From JANPCX01 sp031431125 (GTDB taxonomy: Bacteria > Pseudomonadota > Gammaproteobacteria > Burkholderiales > Burkholderiaceae_C), in contig JANPCX010000083.1 in assembly GCA_031431125.1 (NCBI GenBank), forward strand, positions 1 through 38,456: 38,456 nucleotides of DNA, given 5' to 3'. Positions within the stretch are counted from its first letter, which is position 1, and every line of letters begins with the position of its first letter. The notes below the pieces were generated by a model. It was not told where the DNA came from, did not search any database, and worked only from the letters and a program-made list of their open reading frames with translations. The translations under genes were made by a program, and so were the position numbers. Shown here piece after piece: positions 7,094 through 15,053 of this stretch.

Positions 7094-9505
7094 GTGTCTT
7101 GCGCGACCTTGCCTCTGAGTATTGAACCCACGCCCGCTCCAGAGGCAGGCCGCCCCGACGCCTCGCCGCTGTCGGGCGGGCGTTTGCTCGACGATCCGCT
7201 CGAGCAGTCTGCCTTCACCACTTGGCGGGTCTCCAGCCAGGGGGTGTCGGAAGCGGTCTCTCAGTTCCGCATTTCCGGCATGTTTTGCGCAGCCTGTGCC
7301 GGCCAAATTGAAGACGCCTTGCGTCAAACACCCGGTGTCACGGCTGCCCGTGTTCAGGCGGCCAGTGAGCGCGCCGAGGCGGTGTGGTCGCCCGATGTCA
7401 CCCGTCCATCCGCCTTGCTGGCGGCCATTGAAGCAGCCGGTTATGGCGCGGTGCCGGACGTGGCCGCCTCGGACCGCGCGGTGCGCACCACCGAGAGCCG
7501 CGCCGCGCTGTGGCGTTTGTTCGTCGCTGGTTTTTGCATGATGCAGGTGATGATGTACGCAGCGCCTGCTTACTTGGCCGCGCCAGGCGACATCGAACCC
7601 GATTCCTTGCGCTTGTTGCAATGGGCCTCTTGGTTGCTCAGCGTGCCCGTGGTGCTGTTTTCGGCCCAGCCTTTTTTCCGAGGGCTGCTGCACAGCCTGC
7701 GCAAGCGGCGTTTGGGCATGGATGTGCCGGTGGCACTGGGAATCATCGTGACCTTCGTCGCCAGCACCGGGGCCACCTTCGACCCCGGCGGCCTCTTCGG
7801 CCACGAGGTTTATTTCGACTCCTTGTGCATGTTTGTTTTCTTTTTGCTCGGTGGCCGCTGGTTGGACCTGCGGGCGCGGCACCGCGTGGCCTCGCAGCTG
7901 GAGACCCTGCTCAGCCACTTGCCGGAAGCCGTGGAACGTGTGGAGCTGGACGGCCGCAGCGAGTGGGTCAGCCCGCGCCAGTTGCAAGGTGGTGACACCT
8001 TGCGCATCCTGCGTGGGCAGCGTTTTGCGGCCGATGGTCAGTTGCAACGCGGCAGCACCCAAGTGGATGAAGCTCTGCTGACCGGCGAGTCCTTGCCGGT
8101 GGCCAAAAAGCCCGGTGACGAGGTCGTGGCTGGCAGTGTGAACCTGGGGGACCCGGTACTCATGCGCGTGAGCCGCCTGGGCGCAGACACGCGCTTGGCC
8201 GGTATCCAGGCCCTGGTGCGCAGCGCGCTCACCCAAAAACCAGACGCGGTGGCTTGGGCCGATCGCTGGGCCGCCCCCTTTTTGTGGGTGGTGTTGGCTC
8301 TGGCGGCAACGGCCGGCGCAGTGTGGGCGGTGATCGACCCGAGCCGCAGTGTGGCGGTGATGGTGGCAGTGCTCATCGTCACTTGTCCTTGTGCTTTGTC
8401 CTTGGCCGCGCCGTCCGCTTTGCTGGCGGCGACGGCGGCCTTGGCGCAGCGCGGCGTGCTGCTGCGCCGCTTGGGTGCACTGCAGGCCTTGGCCCAGGTG
8501 GATCTGCTGTTTGTCGACAAGACGGGGACGCTGACGGACGACCGTTTGCTGCTCAAGGCCATACACCTCACCCCCCATGCGTCTGCCGCTTCCAATTCCG
8601 ACAGTTTTTTGGAGCGCGCCGCAAGCCTGGCGGCTTGGTCGAGCCACCCGCTGTCCAAGGCATTGGTGCAGGCACAACCCGAGCACCACACACGATGGGC
8701 ATCGGTGCAAGAGGTGGCAGGCTGTGGTCTGCATGCCTTGGACAGCCACAACCAACCGTGGCGATTGGGCTCGCGTGAATGGGTGGCTGCGGATCAGCTA
8801 AACGAGTCAAGCCCCGAGCGTCAAGGTGACGATGACGAGCGTTCGAACTTGTGGTTCGGCCCCCAAGGGCATCCCCAAGCGTGTTTTGAATTGACAGAAC
8901 AACTGCGTCCTGATGCCGCCAGCGCCATCAGCCGTTTGCAGCAAGACGGTGTGCAAGTGCGGCTGCTCTCCGGCGACACGGACGACCGCGTGCAGGCCAT
9001 GGCCCAGCGGCTCGGCCTGCAGGGTGCCCATGGCGCGGCCACACCCGAAGCCAAACTCGCCATCGTGCGGCAAGCCCAAGCCGACGGGCATCAAGTCGCC
9101 ATGGTGGGCGATGGCCTGAACGATGCCCCGGTGCTGGCCCAAGCCGATGTGTCCTTCGCTTTTTCGCATGGCGCTGCTGTGTCACAACTCAGCGCTGACG
9201 CGGTGTTGCTGTCGCAGCAGCTGATGGATGTGTGGGTGGCGCGTCGACTCGCCCAACGTTGCCAGCAAGTGGTGCGGCAAAACTTGACCTGGGCGGCGGT
9301 CTACAACGCCGCTTGTGTGCCCATGGCTTTGCTGGGCTACTTGCCACCTTGGGCTGCAGGGTTGGGCATGGCCAGCTCGTCTTTGTTCGTGGTGCTCAAC
9401 GCGCTGCGTTTGTCCAAACTCACGGTCCAAGAGTCGGCTTCTCTTGTTCAAGACAAAGCAGAAACGACCACCCCGCCACAACTTGCCGTGGGCCTGCCAC
9501 GCTGA
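7094..9505 (+). CDS. ccoI: Copper-exporting P1B-type ATPase of the cbb3 cluster (CcoI)
   Basis: CcoI moves copper across the inner membrane for assembly of the CuB centre of cbb3 oxidase. The 803-residue protein has an N-terminal HMA domain (GMFCAACAG, around residue 60), then paired membrane helices. The metal-site motif CPC is at residues 431-433, the phosphorylation loop DKTGTLTD starts at Asp475, and the hinge GDGLNDAP is near 672. A TGES-type actuator motif (LLTGESLPV) is also present. The GTG at 7094 is the furthest-upstream start and has no clear ribosome site. The LLDDPLE segment typical of related CcoI proteins lies after it, so the start cannot be far downstream. ccoS follows after 3 bases. 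Expression is probably oxygen-regulated through the FNR-like site upstream. Confidence 0.95.
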   Translation: MSCATLPLSIEPTPAPEAGRPDASPLSGGRLLDDPLEQSAFTTWRVSSQGVSEAVSQFRISGMFCAACAGQIEDALRQTPGVTAARVQAASERAEAVWSPDVTRPSALLAAIEAAGYGAVPDVAASDRAVRTTESRAALWRLFVAGFCMMQVMMYAAPAYLAAPGDIEPDSLRLLQWASWLLSVPVVLFSAQPFFRGLLHSLRKRRLGMDVPVALGIIVTFVASTGATFDPGGLFGHEVYFDSLCMFVFFLLGGRWLDLRARHRVASQLETLLSHLPEAVERVELDGRSEWVSPRQLQGGDTLRILRGQRFAADGQLQRGSTQVDEALLTGESLPVAKKPGDEVVAGSVNLGDPVLMRVSRLGADTRLAGIQALVRSALTQKPDAVAWADRWAAPFLWVVLALAATAGAVWAVIDPSRSVAVMVAVLIVTCPCALSLAAPSALLAATAALAQRGVLLRRLGALQALAQVDLLFVDKTGTLTDDRLLLKAIHLTPHASAASNSDSFLERAASLAAWSSHPLSKALVQAQPEHHTRWASVQEVAGCGLHALDSHNQPWRLGSREWVAADQLNESSPERQGDDDERSNLWFGPQGHPQACFELTEQLRPDAASAISRLQQDGVQVRLLSGDTDDRVQAMAQRLGLQGAHGAATPEAKLAIVRQAQADGHQVAMVGDGLNDAPVLAQADVSFAFSHGAAVSQLSADAVLLSQQLMDVWVARRLAQRCQQVVRQNLTWAAVYNAACVPMALLGYLPPWAAGLGMASSSLFVVLNALRLSKLTVQESASLVQDKAETTTPPQLAVGLPR

Positions 9506-9508
9506 ACC

Positions 9509-9697
9509 ATGGACATCTTGTTCTTGCTGATCCCGCTGTCTGTGGTGCTGGTGTTTCTCATCATGGCGGTGTTCGCCTGGGCGATTCACTCGGGGCAGTT
9601 TGACGACTTGGAACGCGAAGGCGAAAGAATTTTGGCTGCTGATCCAGCGCCTCTTGATCGAGATCAAGCCGCATCAACGCCCGCACATGAAAAATAA
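9509..9697 (+). CDS. ccoS: cbb3 oxidase maturation protein CcoS
   Basis: This is a 62-residue single-helix protein. Its sequence MDILFLLIPLSVVLVF followed by FAWAIHSGQFDDLE is the standard CcoS pattern: one membrane helix, then a WAxxxGQFDDL motif. CcoS is needed for insertion of cofactors into CcoN. The polar tail of about 25 residues varies among homologues. It starts 3 bases after the ccoI stop, so the two are certainly cotranscribed. Its 3' end contains a perfect FNR box, so this coding sequence also carries the promoter for ccoN. Confidence 0.95.
   Translation: MDILFLLIPLSVVLVFLIMAVFAWAIHSGQFDDLEREGERILAADPAPLDRDQAASTPAHEK
9654..9667 (+). promoter_or_regulatory. Perfect FNR box inside ccoS, upstream of ccoN
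   Basis: TTGAT-CGAG-ATCAA is an exact match to the FNR/ANR consensus, centred at 9660.5. For a class II promoter the start would fall near 9702, and AAAAAT at 9690-9695 sits at the -10 position. That leaves a leader of about 45 bases before ccoN. The box lies within the ccoS coding sequence. Confidence 0.8.
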
Positions 9698-9746
9698 GCA
9701 GCTGTCACGAAGAACCCCAAGAAGTGATCAACCGAGGAATACATGC

Positions 9747-11195
9747 ATGGCCACACTCGCCGCAGGCAAAGACAGTTATTACAACGACACCGTGGTGCGC
9801 AACTTTGCCCTCGCCGCCGTGCTGTGGGGCGTGGTGGGCATGTTGGTGGGGGTGGTCATCGCGGCGCAAATGACCTGGCCTGCACTGAACTTCGGCATCC
9901 CTTGGCTCAGTTTTGGTCGCCTGCGTCCGTTGCACACGAATGCAGTGATTTTTGCTTTCGGTGGTTGCGCACTTTTTGCCAGCAGCTACTACGTGGTGCA
10001 GCGCACCTGCCAGGTCAAGCTGTTTGGCGGGCCTTTGGCATCAATCACCTTCTGGGGCTGGCAGCTGGTGATTCTGCTGGCCGCCATCTCGCTGCCCCTG
10101 GGTTACACCAGTGGCAAAGAGTATGCCGAGTTGGAGTGGCCGATCGACATCCTCATCACCGTGGTGTGGGTTTCGTACGCGGTCGTCTTTTTCGGCACCA
10201 TCGGCAAACGCAAGGTGCGCCATATTTATGTGGCGAACTGGTTCTTCGGCGCTTTCATCCTGACGGTGGCGCTTTTGCACCTGGTGAACAGTGCAGCACT
10301 GCCAGTGAGCTTGACCAAGAGTTACTCGGCCTACGCCGGTGTGCAAGACGCCATGGTGCAGTGGTGGTACGGCCACAACGCGGTGGGCTTCTTTTTGACG
10401 GCCGGCTTTCTCGGCATGATGTATTACTTCATACCGAAGCAGGCCGAGCGCCCGGTGTACAGCTACCGTCTGTCCATCGTTCACTTTTGGGCCCTGATCT
10501 TCACCTACATGTGGGCGGGCCCCCACCACCTGCACTACACCGCCTTGCCTGATTGGGCGCAAAGCGTGGGCATGGTGTTCTCCTTGGTGCTGCTGGCACC
10601 GAGCTGGGGCGGCATGATCAACGGCATCATGACCTTGTCGGGTGCTTGGCACAAACTGCGCGACGACCCCATCCTCAAATTCCTCATCGTCTCTTTGTCC
10701 TTCTATGGCATGAGCACCTTTGAGGGGCCGATGATGTCGATCAAAACGGTGAACGCACTGAGCCACTACACCGACTGGACGGTGGGCCATGTGCACAGCG
10801 GGGCTCTCGGTTGGGTGGGCTTGATCTCCATGGGCACGCTGTACTACCTGGTGCCCCGCATGTTTGGCAAAACCCAGATGCACAGCAAATCGGCCATCGA
10901 GTTGCACTTTTGGGTGGCCACCGTCGGCATCGTGCTCTACATCGCCGCCATGTGGATTGCGGGTGTGATGCAAGGTCTGATGTGGCGTGCGGTGAACCCC
11001 GATGGCACCTTGGTCTACAGCTTTGTTGAGAGTGTGAAAGCCACCTTTCCCTTCTATGTGGTGCGCTTGATGGGTGGGCTGCTTTACCTCGGCGGCATGC
11101 TCATCATGGCCTGGAATGTGGTGATGACGGCGAAAGGCTCCACCTTTGAGCCGGTGCGCATACCGCAGCTGAGTCAAACAGCAGCCCACGCCTGA
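9747..11195 (+). CDS. ccoN: cbb3-type cytochrome c oxidase subunit I (CcoN)
   Basis: CcoN is the catalytic haem-copper subunit that reduces oxygen to water in the inner membrane. The 482-residue product has twelve hydrophobic helices and the expected histidines. LHTNAVIFAFGG carries a low-spin haem ligand. WWYGHNAVGFFLTAGFLGM holds a CuB histidine and the region of the cross-linked tyrosine. AGPHHLHYTALPDW holds the CuB histidine pair, and HVHSGALGWVG the haem ligands. The start is ATG 9747, with GAGGA eight bases upstream. A longer frame from 9600 only overlaps ccoS. ccoO follows after 11 bases. High-affinity cbb3 oxidases serve respiration at low oxygen, which fits the FNR box upstream. Confidence 0.97.
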   Translation: MATLAAGKDSYYNDTVVRNFALAAVLWGVVGMLVGVVIAAQMTWPALNFGIPWLSFGRLRPLHTNAVIFAFGGCALFASSYYVVQRTCQVKLFGGPLASITFWGWQLVILLAAISLPLGYTSGKEYAELEWPIDILITVVWVSYAVVFFGTIGKRKVRHIYVANWFFGAFILTVALLHLVNSAALPVSLTKSYSAYAGVQDAMVQWWYGHNAVGFFLTAGFLGMMYYFIPKQAERPVYSYRLSIVHFWALIFTYMWAGPHHLHYTALPDWAQSVGMVFSLVLLAPSWGGMINGIMTLSGAWHKLRDDPILKFLIVSLSFYGMSTFEGPMMSIKTVNALSHYTDWTVGHVHSGALGWVGLISMGTLYYLVPRMFGKTQMHSKSAIELHFWVATVGIVLYIAAMWIAGVMQGLMWRAVNPDGTLVYSFVESVKATFPFYVVRLMGGLLYLGGMLIMAWNVVMTAKGSTFEPVRIPQLSQTAAHA

Positions 11196-11206
11196 AGGAC
11201 AAGAAC

Positions 11207-11839
11207 ATGGCTGATTCCAACAACAACGCAAAAACCGGCTTCTCGCACGAGAAGATTGAAACCAACAACTTCCTGATGATCGTTTTGATCTTGGTGGTGG
11301 TGGCGGTGGGGGGGCTGGTTGAAATTGTTCCGCTCTTCTATCAAAAGAGCTTGACCCAACCGGTGGCGGGCCTCAAGCCCTACACCGCTTTGCAGGTGGC
11401 GGGCCGCGACATTTATGTGCGCGAAGGATGCTACAACTGCCACTCGCAAATGATTCGCCCCTTCCGCGCCGAGACCCTGCGTTACGGCCACTACTCGATG
11501 GCGGGCGAGTTTGTCTACGACCGGCCTTTTCAGTGGGGCAGCAAACGCACCGGTCCCGACTTGCACCGGGTGGGCGGCAAGTACAGCGACGACTGGCACC
11601 GCATTCATTTGATCAACCCGCGCGACCTGGTGCCCGAGTCCAACATGCCGGCTTACGCGTGGTTGGAGAAAGACATGGTCGATGCATCTTTGATGACCAC
11701 CAAACTCAAAGCCCTGCGCACCTTGGGTGCACCCTACAGCGATGAAGAAGTGGCCAAAGCGGGCGAAGAAGTCAAAGGCAAAACCGAGTTGGACGCCTTG
11801 ATCGCCTACTTGCAGGTGCTTGGCACCGCAGTGAAGTAA
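11207..11839 (+). CDS. ccoO: cbb3-type cytochrome c oxidase subunit II (CcoO), monohaem
   Basis: CcoO is a membrane-anchored c-type cytochrome that passes electrons from CcoP to CcoN. In the 210-residue protein an N-terminal helix (about residues 22-42) is followed by a periplasmic domain. Its single haem c motif is CYNCH (Cys75, Cys78, His79), followed by SQMIRPFRAE as in other CcoO proteins. A likely axial methionine is in the SNMPAYAWL segment. AAGGA precedes the ATG by about six bases. It sits between ccoN and ccoQ in the usual order. Confidence 0.97.
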   Translation: MADSNNNAKTGFSHEKIETNNFLMIVLILVVVAVGGLVEIVPLFYQKSLTQPVAGLKPYTALQVAGRDIYVREGCYNCHSQMIRPFRAETLRYGHYSMAGEFVYDRPFQWGSKRTGPDLHRVGGKYSDDWHRIHLINPRDLVPESNMPAYAWLEKDMVDASLMTTKLKALRTLGAPYSDEEVAKAGEEVKGKTELDALIAYLQVLGTAVK

Positions 11840-11850
11840 GGAGCGGCCCC

Positions 11851-12045
11851 ATGGACTTGTTCAACATCAACTACGTCAGAGCGGCCGTGACGCTGATCTC
11901 CTTCATCACCTTCGGCTGCATCGTGGCCTGGGCTTTGTCCAAACGCAACAAGTCGGCGTTTGATGAAGCCGCCATGTTGCCGTTTTTGGCAGAACCCGAG
12001 TCGTCCAACAAGGCCGGACCCTCAGCCAAACCCAAGGAGATGTGA
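11851..12045 (+). CDS. ccoQ: cbb3 oxidase small subunit CcoQ
   Basis: This is a 64-residue protein with one membrane helix (about residues 11-31) and a polar tail. It has the standard CcoQ look, with WALSKRNKSAFDEAAMLPF after the helix. CcoQ stabilises the complex and its interaction with CcoP; it is small and often missed in annotation. AAGGAG stands seven bases before its ATG. Its stop codon ends one base before the ccoP start, so translation of the two is tightly linked. Confidence 0.92.
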   Translation: MDLFNINYVRAAVTLISFITFGCIVAWALSKRNKSAFDEAAMLPFLAEPESSNKAGPSAKPKEM

Positions 12046-12046
12046 G

Positions 12047-12973
12047 ATGAGTGACTTTTTCTCCAGCGGCTGGTCCATCTTCATCGCCGCAGGGACTGTG
12101 ATCGGTTTGCTGCTGTGTTTGGTGCTGCTTTTCATCGCTTCCAAGCGCACCGTGATGGCCAAAGACAACTCCACCGGCCATGTCTGGGATGTGGACTTGA
12201 AGGAGATGAACAACCCCTTGCCGCGTTGGTGGATGGGCCTGTTCATCATCACCGTGGTGTTCTCAGGTGTTTACCTCTTGCTCTACCCGGGCCTCGGCAG
12301 TGCCAAGGGCACACTCGGCTGGAGCAGCACTGGTCAGTACGACGCAGAACAAAAAGCCGCCGCCACCGCGATGTCGGCGGTGTACGCCAAATTTGTGGGG
12401 CAACCTGTAGACGTGTTGGCCAAAGATGCCAAAGCCATGGCCATAGGCGAGCGGCTTTTCATCAACAACTGCGCCGCTTGCCACGGTTCTGACGCCAAAG
12501 GCAGCAAAGGTTTTCCCAACCTGACCGATGGCGATTGGATTTATGGCGGGTCACACGAAAAAATTGTGGAGACCATCACCCAAGGCCGTCAAGGCAATAT
12601 GCCAGCACTGGCTGCGGCAGTAGGTTCGGCCCAAGATGTGCGCAACTTGGCGCAGTATGTGCTGACCCTCTCGGACAGCCCGCACAACGCCATTGCGGCC
12701 CAAGCAGGCCAAGCGAAGTTTGCGGTCTGCGCGGCTTGCCACGGTGCCAATGGCAAAGGCAACCAAGCCTTGGGTGCGCCCAACCTCACCGACAAGGTGT
12801 GGCTGCACGGTTGGGGCGAAGAGGCCATCGTCAACATCGTCACCAACGGCAAACTCAATGTGATGCCTGCACAAAGTCCACGCCTCACAACGGAACAAAT
12901 CCATGTCTTGGGTGGCTATGTGTGGAGCTTGTCGCAAGCCGGTGGTGCGCAGGCAGCGGCACCCAACAAATGA
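12047..12973 (+). CDS. ccoP: cbb3-type cytochrome c oxidase subunit III (CcoP), dihaem
   Basis: CcoP receives electrons from soluble cytochromes. The 308-residue protein has two N-terminal helices (about residues 9-32 and 61-80) and then two cytochrome c domains. Their haem motifs are CAACH at 142-146 and CAACH at 228-232. Each is followed by the GxxGxG-type loop and by a downstream methionine ligand region (QGNMPA and LNVMPA). The start is ATG 12047, with AAGGAG seven bases upstream. The longer frame from 11960 lies inside ccoQ. The Ala/Gln-rich tail is not conserved. Confidence 0.97.
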   Translation: MSDFFSSGWSIFIAAGTVIGLLLCLVLLFIASKRTVMAKDNSTGHVWDVDLKEMNNPLPRWWMGLFIITVVFSGVYLLLYPGLGSAKGTLGWSSTGQYDAEQKAAATAMSAVYAKFVGQPVDVLAKDAKAMAIGERLFINNCAACHGSDAKGSKGFPNLTDGDWIYGGSHEKIVETITQGRQGNMPALAAAVGSAQDVRNLAQYVLTLSDSPHNAIAAQAGQAKFAVCAACHGANGKGNQALGAPNLTDKVWLHGWGEEAIVNIVTNGKLNVMPAQSPRLTTEQIHVLGGYVWSLSQAGGAQAAAPNK

Positions 12974-12995
12974 CAGCCAGCACGTTACCCACTGA

Positions 12996-14471
12996 ATGAG
13001 TCTTGCAAAACCCGCTGACGCCGCCCTGGCGGCTGACGACGCCTCGGCGGCGGTGGTATCGCTGTACCAAAAACAAATCAAGATTTACCCACGCGCGGTG
13101 CGCGGCTGGTTCGCCACCTGGCGCTGGGCCTTGGTTTGGGCCACGCAGCTGGTGTTTTATGGCTTGCCGTGGTTGACCTGGAATGGCCGACCCGCCGTGC
13201 TGTTTGATTTAGGTGTGCGGCGGTTTTTCATCGGCCCTTTGGTGCTCTACCCGCAAGACTTCATTTACCTCACGGGCCTATTGATCCTGTCGGCCTATGG
13301 CCTCTTCTTGTTCACTGCCGTGGCCGGGCGCTTGTGGTGCGGCTACGCCTGCCCACAAACGGTTTACACGGAAATTTTCATGTGGGTGGAGCACCGCCTG
13401 GAGGGTGACCGCACGGCGCGTATGAAACTTGATGCCGCGCCTTGGAGCATGAACAAGTTTTTGCGCAAGGGCGGCAAACAAAGCATTTGGTTGCTGATCG
13501 GACTGTGGACCGGTTTTACCTTCGTGGGTTACTTCACACCGATACGCACCTTGGCCGAAGAAGCGGCCACCAGCTTGGGGTTGATGGCAGGCAGTGTGGG
13601 CCTCGGGCCGTGGGAGATGTTTTGGGTTCTCTTTTACGGTTTTGCGACTTATGGCAATGCCGGTTACATGCGCGAGCAAGTCTGCAAATACATGTGCCCC
13701 TATGCGCGCTTTCAAAGCGCCATGTTCGACAAAGACACCCTCATCATCAGCTATGACGCTGAACGCGGCGAACCCCGCGGTTCGCGCCCCCGTTCTGCCG
13801 ACCCTAGAGCCTTGGGCAAAGGCGATTGCATAGCCTGCACCTTGTGCGTGCAGGTTTGCCCCACCGGCATCGACATCCGCAAAGGCCTGCAGTACGAATG
13901 CATAGGCTGCGCCGCCTGCATTGATGTTTGCGACGGGGTGATGGAGAAGATGAACTACGCCCCGGGTTTGATCCGCATGGACACCCAAAACGGCATGGCA
14001 CGCCACCTCAGCCGCCTTGAGGTGTTGCGCCGAATTTTTCGGCCCAGAGTGTTGATGTACAGCGCCATTTTGCTGCTCATCAGCGGTGCTTTTTTCACGA
14101 GTTTGTTCACACGCACGCCTTTCCGGGTGGATGTGGTGCGCGACCGTGGTGCACTGGCACGTTTGGTGGACGACGGAAAAATTGAAAACGTCTACCGGCT
14201 GCAAGTGATGAATGCCAACGAAGAGGCCGCGGTTTTCCGCGTGACCGTGCAAGGCATCAAAGGCCTGGTGCTGGCTTCAAGCACTGAGGTGGAGGTGGCG
14301 GCGACCGAGAGCCGCTGGCTGCCCGTCAACCTGCAGTTGCCCCCGGAAAGCGCGCAAGGTTTGACACCTGGCGCCCATCCGGTGGAATTCATCATTCAGG
14401 CGGTGTCACCGAGTGGGCAATTGTCAGGTGACGTGCTGCATGAAAAAACGACATTTGTGATTCCGCGCTGA
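12996..14471 (+). CDS. ccoG: cbb3 oxidase assembly protein CcoG, polyferredoxin-type
   Basis: CcoG is a membrane Fe-S protein that reduces copper during oxidase assembly. The 491-residue protein has several membrane helices and cysteine clusters: CGYACPQTVYTE in the first part and CKYMCPYARFQ in the middle. A two-[4Fe-4S] ferredoxin segment, CIACTLCVQVCPTGIDIR then CIGCAACIDVCD, follows. A final helix leads to an Ig-like periplasmic C-terminal domain. The order matches characterised CcoG/RdxA proteins. It lies 22 bases after ccoP. No strong ribosome site precedes the ATG, so coupling to ccoP translation is possible. Confidence 0.95.
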   Translation: MSLAKPADAALAADDASAAVVSLYQKQIKIYPRAVRGWFATWRWALVWATQLVFYGLPWLTWNGRPAVLFDLGVRRFFIGPLVLYPQDFIYLTGLLILSAYGLFLFTAVAGRLWCGYACPQTVYTEIFMWVEHRLEGDRTARMKLDAAPWSMNKFLRKGGKQSIWLLIGLWTGFTFVGYFTPIRTLAEEAATSLGLMAGSVGLGPWEMFWVLFYGFATYGNAGYMREQVCKYMCPYARFQSAMFDKDTLIISYDAERGEPRGSRPRSADPRALGKGDCIACTLCVQVCPTGIDIRKGLQYECIGCAACIDVCDGVMEKMNYAPGLIRMDTQNGMARHLSRLEVLRRIFRPRVLMYSAILLLISGAFFTSLFTRTPFRVDVVRDRGALARLVDDGKIENVYRLQVMNANEEAAVFRVTVQGIKGLVLASSTEVEVAATESRWLPVNLQLPPESAQGLTPGAHPVEFIIQAVSPSGQLSGDVLHEKTTFVIPR

Positions 14472-14498
14472 AAGTGCAAGTCATCAGGAGACCCCGCC

Positions 14499-14786
14499 AT
14501 GAACACAACTCAAACCAAGCCCATCACGGCCACCGACACCACACCGTGGTGGAAGCAGCCCATGTGTTGGGTGGTGATAGGCGGGCCCGCCTCGGTTGTG
14601 ATTGCCAGTTTGGCCACGGCGGTGATTGCCTGGAAACACATCGACCCCATCATCCAAGAAGACCGCAGTGGCGCCAGCAAGGTGGAGTTACAAGGTCCGC
14701 CGGGCTCAAGCACGGGGCCCGCACTGCAAGGGCGCAACCATGCGGCAAGTCCGGTTGTTGAGCCCGTTGCCGCCAGCAAACCTTGA
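14499..14786 (+). CDS. ccoH: CcoH/FixH-like cbb3 assembly protein (short form)
   Basis: The 95-residue protein has a membrane helix at about residues 24-47, preceded by WWKQPMCWVVIGGP and followed by a short periplasmic tail. The W-P-W-like segment before the helix and the position right after ccoG point to CcoH/FixH, which binds the oxidase complex during assembly. It is shorter than rhizobial FixH (about 150-170 residues) because it lacks most of the periplasmic domain. CAGGAG precedes the ATG at good spacing. The call rests on context and the membrane segment, so the family assignment is moderately sure. Confidence 0.75.
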   Translation: MNTTQTKPITATDTTPWWKQPMCWVVIGGPASVVIASLATAVIAWKHIDPIIQEDRSGASKVELQGPPGSSTGPALQGRNHAASPVVEPVAASKP

Positions 14787-14801
14787 AGCGGGAGCACGGC
14801 C

Positions 14802-15053
14802 ATGCGCAAACACAGACTGCTCATCATCTTGTGGCCCGCCTTTTTGATGGCGGGGGTGCTGGAGATGCTGGTGTTCGCCCTGGTCAACCCCAGTGACTTG
14901 CACGGCTTGGGTTTTGAAAACCTGGGCTGGTCCAACCAGGCGGTTTACACGGTTGCGTTTTTAGTGTTCTGGGCCGTCATCAGCGCGGCCGGTGCGATGA
15001 CCTGGTTGTTGCATCAAACCGAAGAAGCCGTCAACACGCGGAGCTTCCGTTGA
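14802..15053 (+). CDS. Small two-helix membrane protein of the cco cluster
   Basis: I do not recognise a named family. The 83-residue protein has two hydrophobic helices, about residues 6-27 and 47-68, and a polar C-terminus. A good ribosome site (GGGAG) precedes the ATG, and it follows ccoH by 15 bases, so it belongs to the oxidase operon. It may be an assembly or stabilising factor for cbb3 oxidase. Its last 23 bases overlap the 3' end of fnr on the opposite strand, and no terminator lies between the two genes. Confidence 0.75.
   Translation: MRKHRLLIILWPAFLMAGVLEMLVFALVNPSDLHGLGFENLGWSNQAVYTVAFLVFWAVISAAGAMTWLLHQTEEAVNTRSFR

Noticed and set aside
6992..8755. 587-residue open frame on the minus strand opposite ccoI
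   Set aside because: It is rich in Gln, His, Arg and Gly with no domain, and lies antisense to a well-supported P-type ATPase. High GC content leaves such shadow frames open.
10041..11231. 396-residue open frame on the minus strand opposite ccoN
   Set aside because: It is composed mostly of His, Gln and Gly and is exactly antisense to CcoN, so it is a shadow frame.
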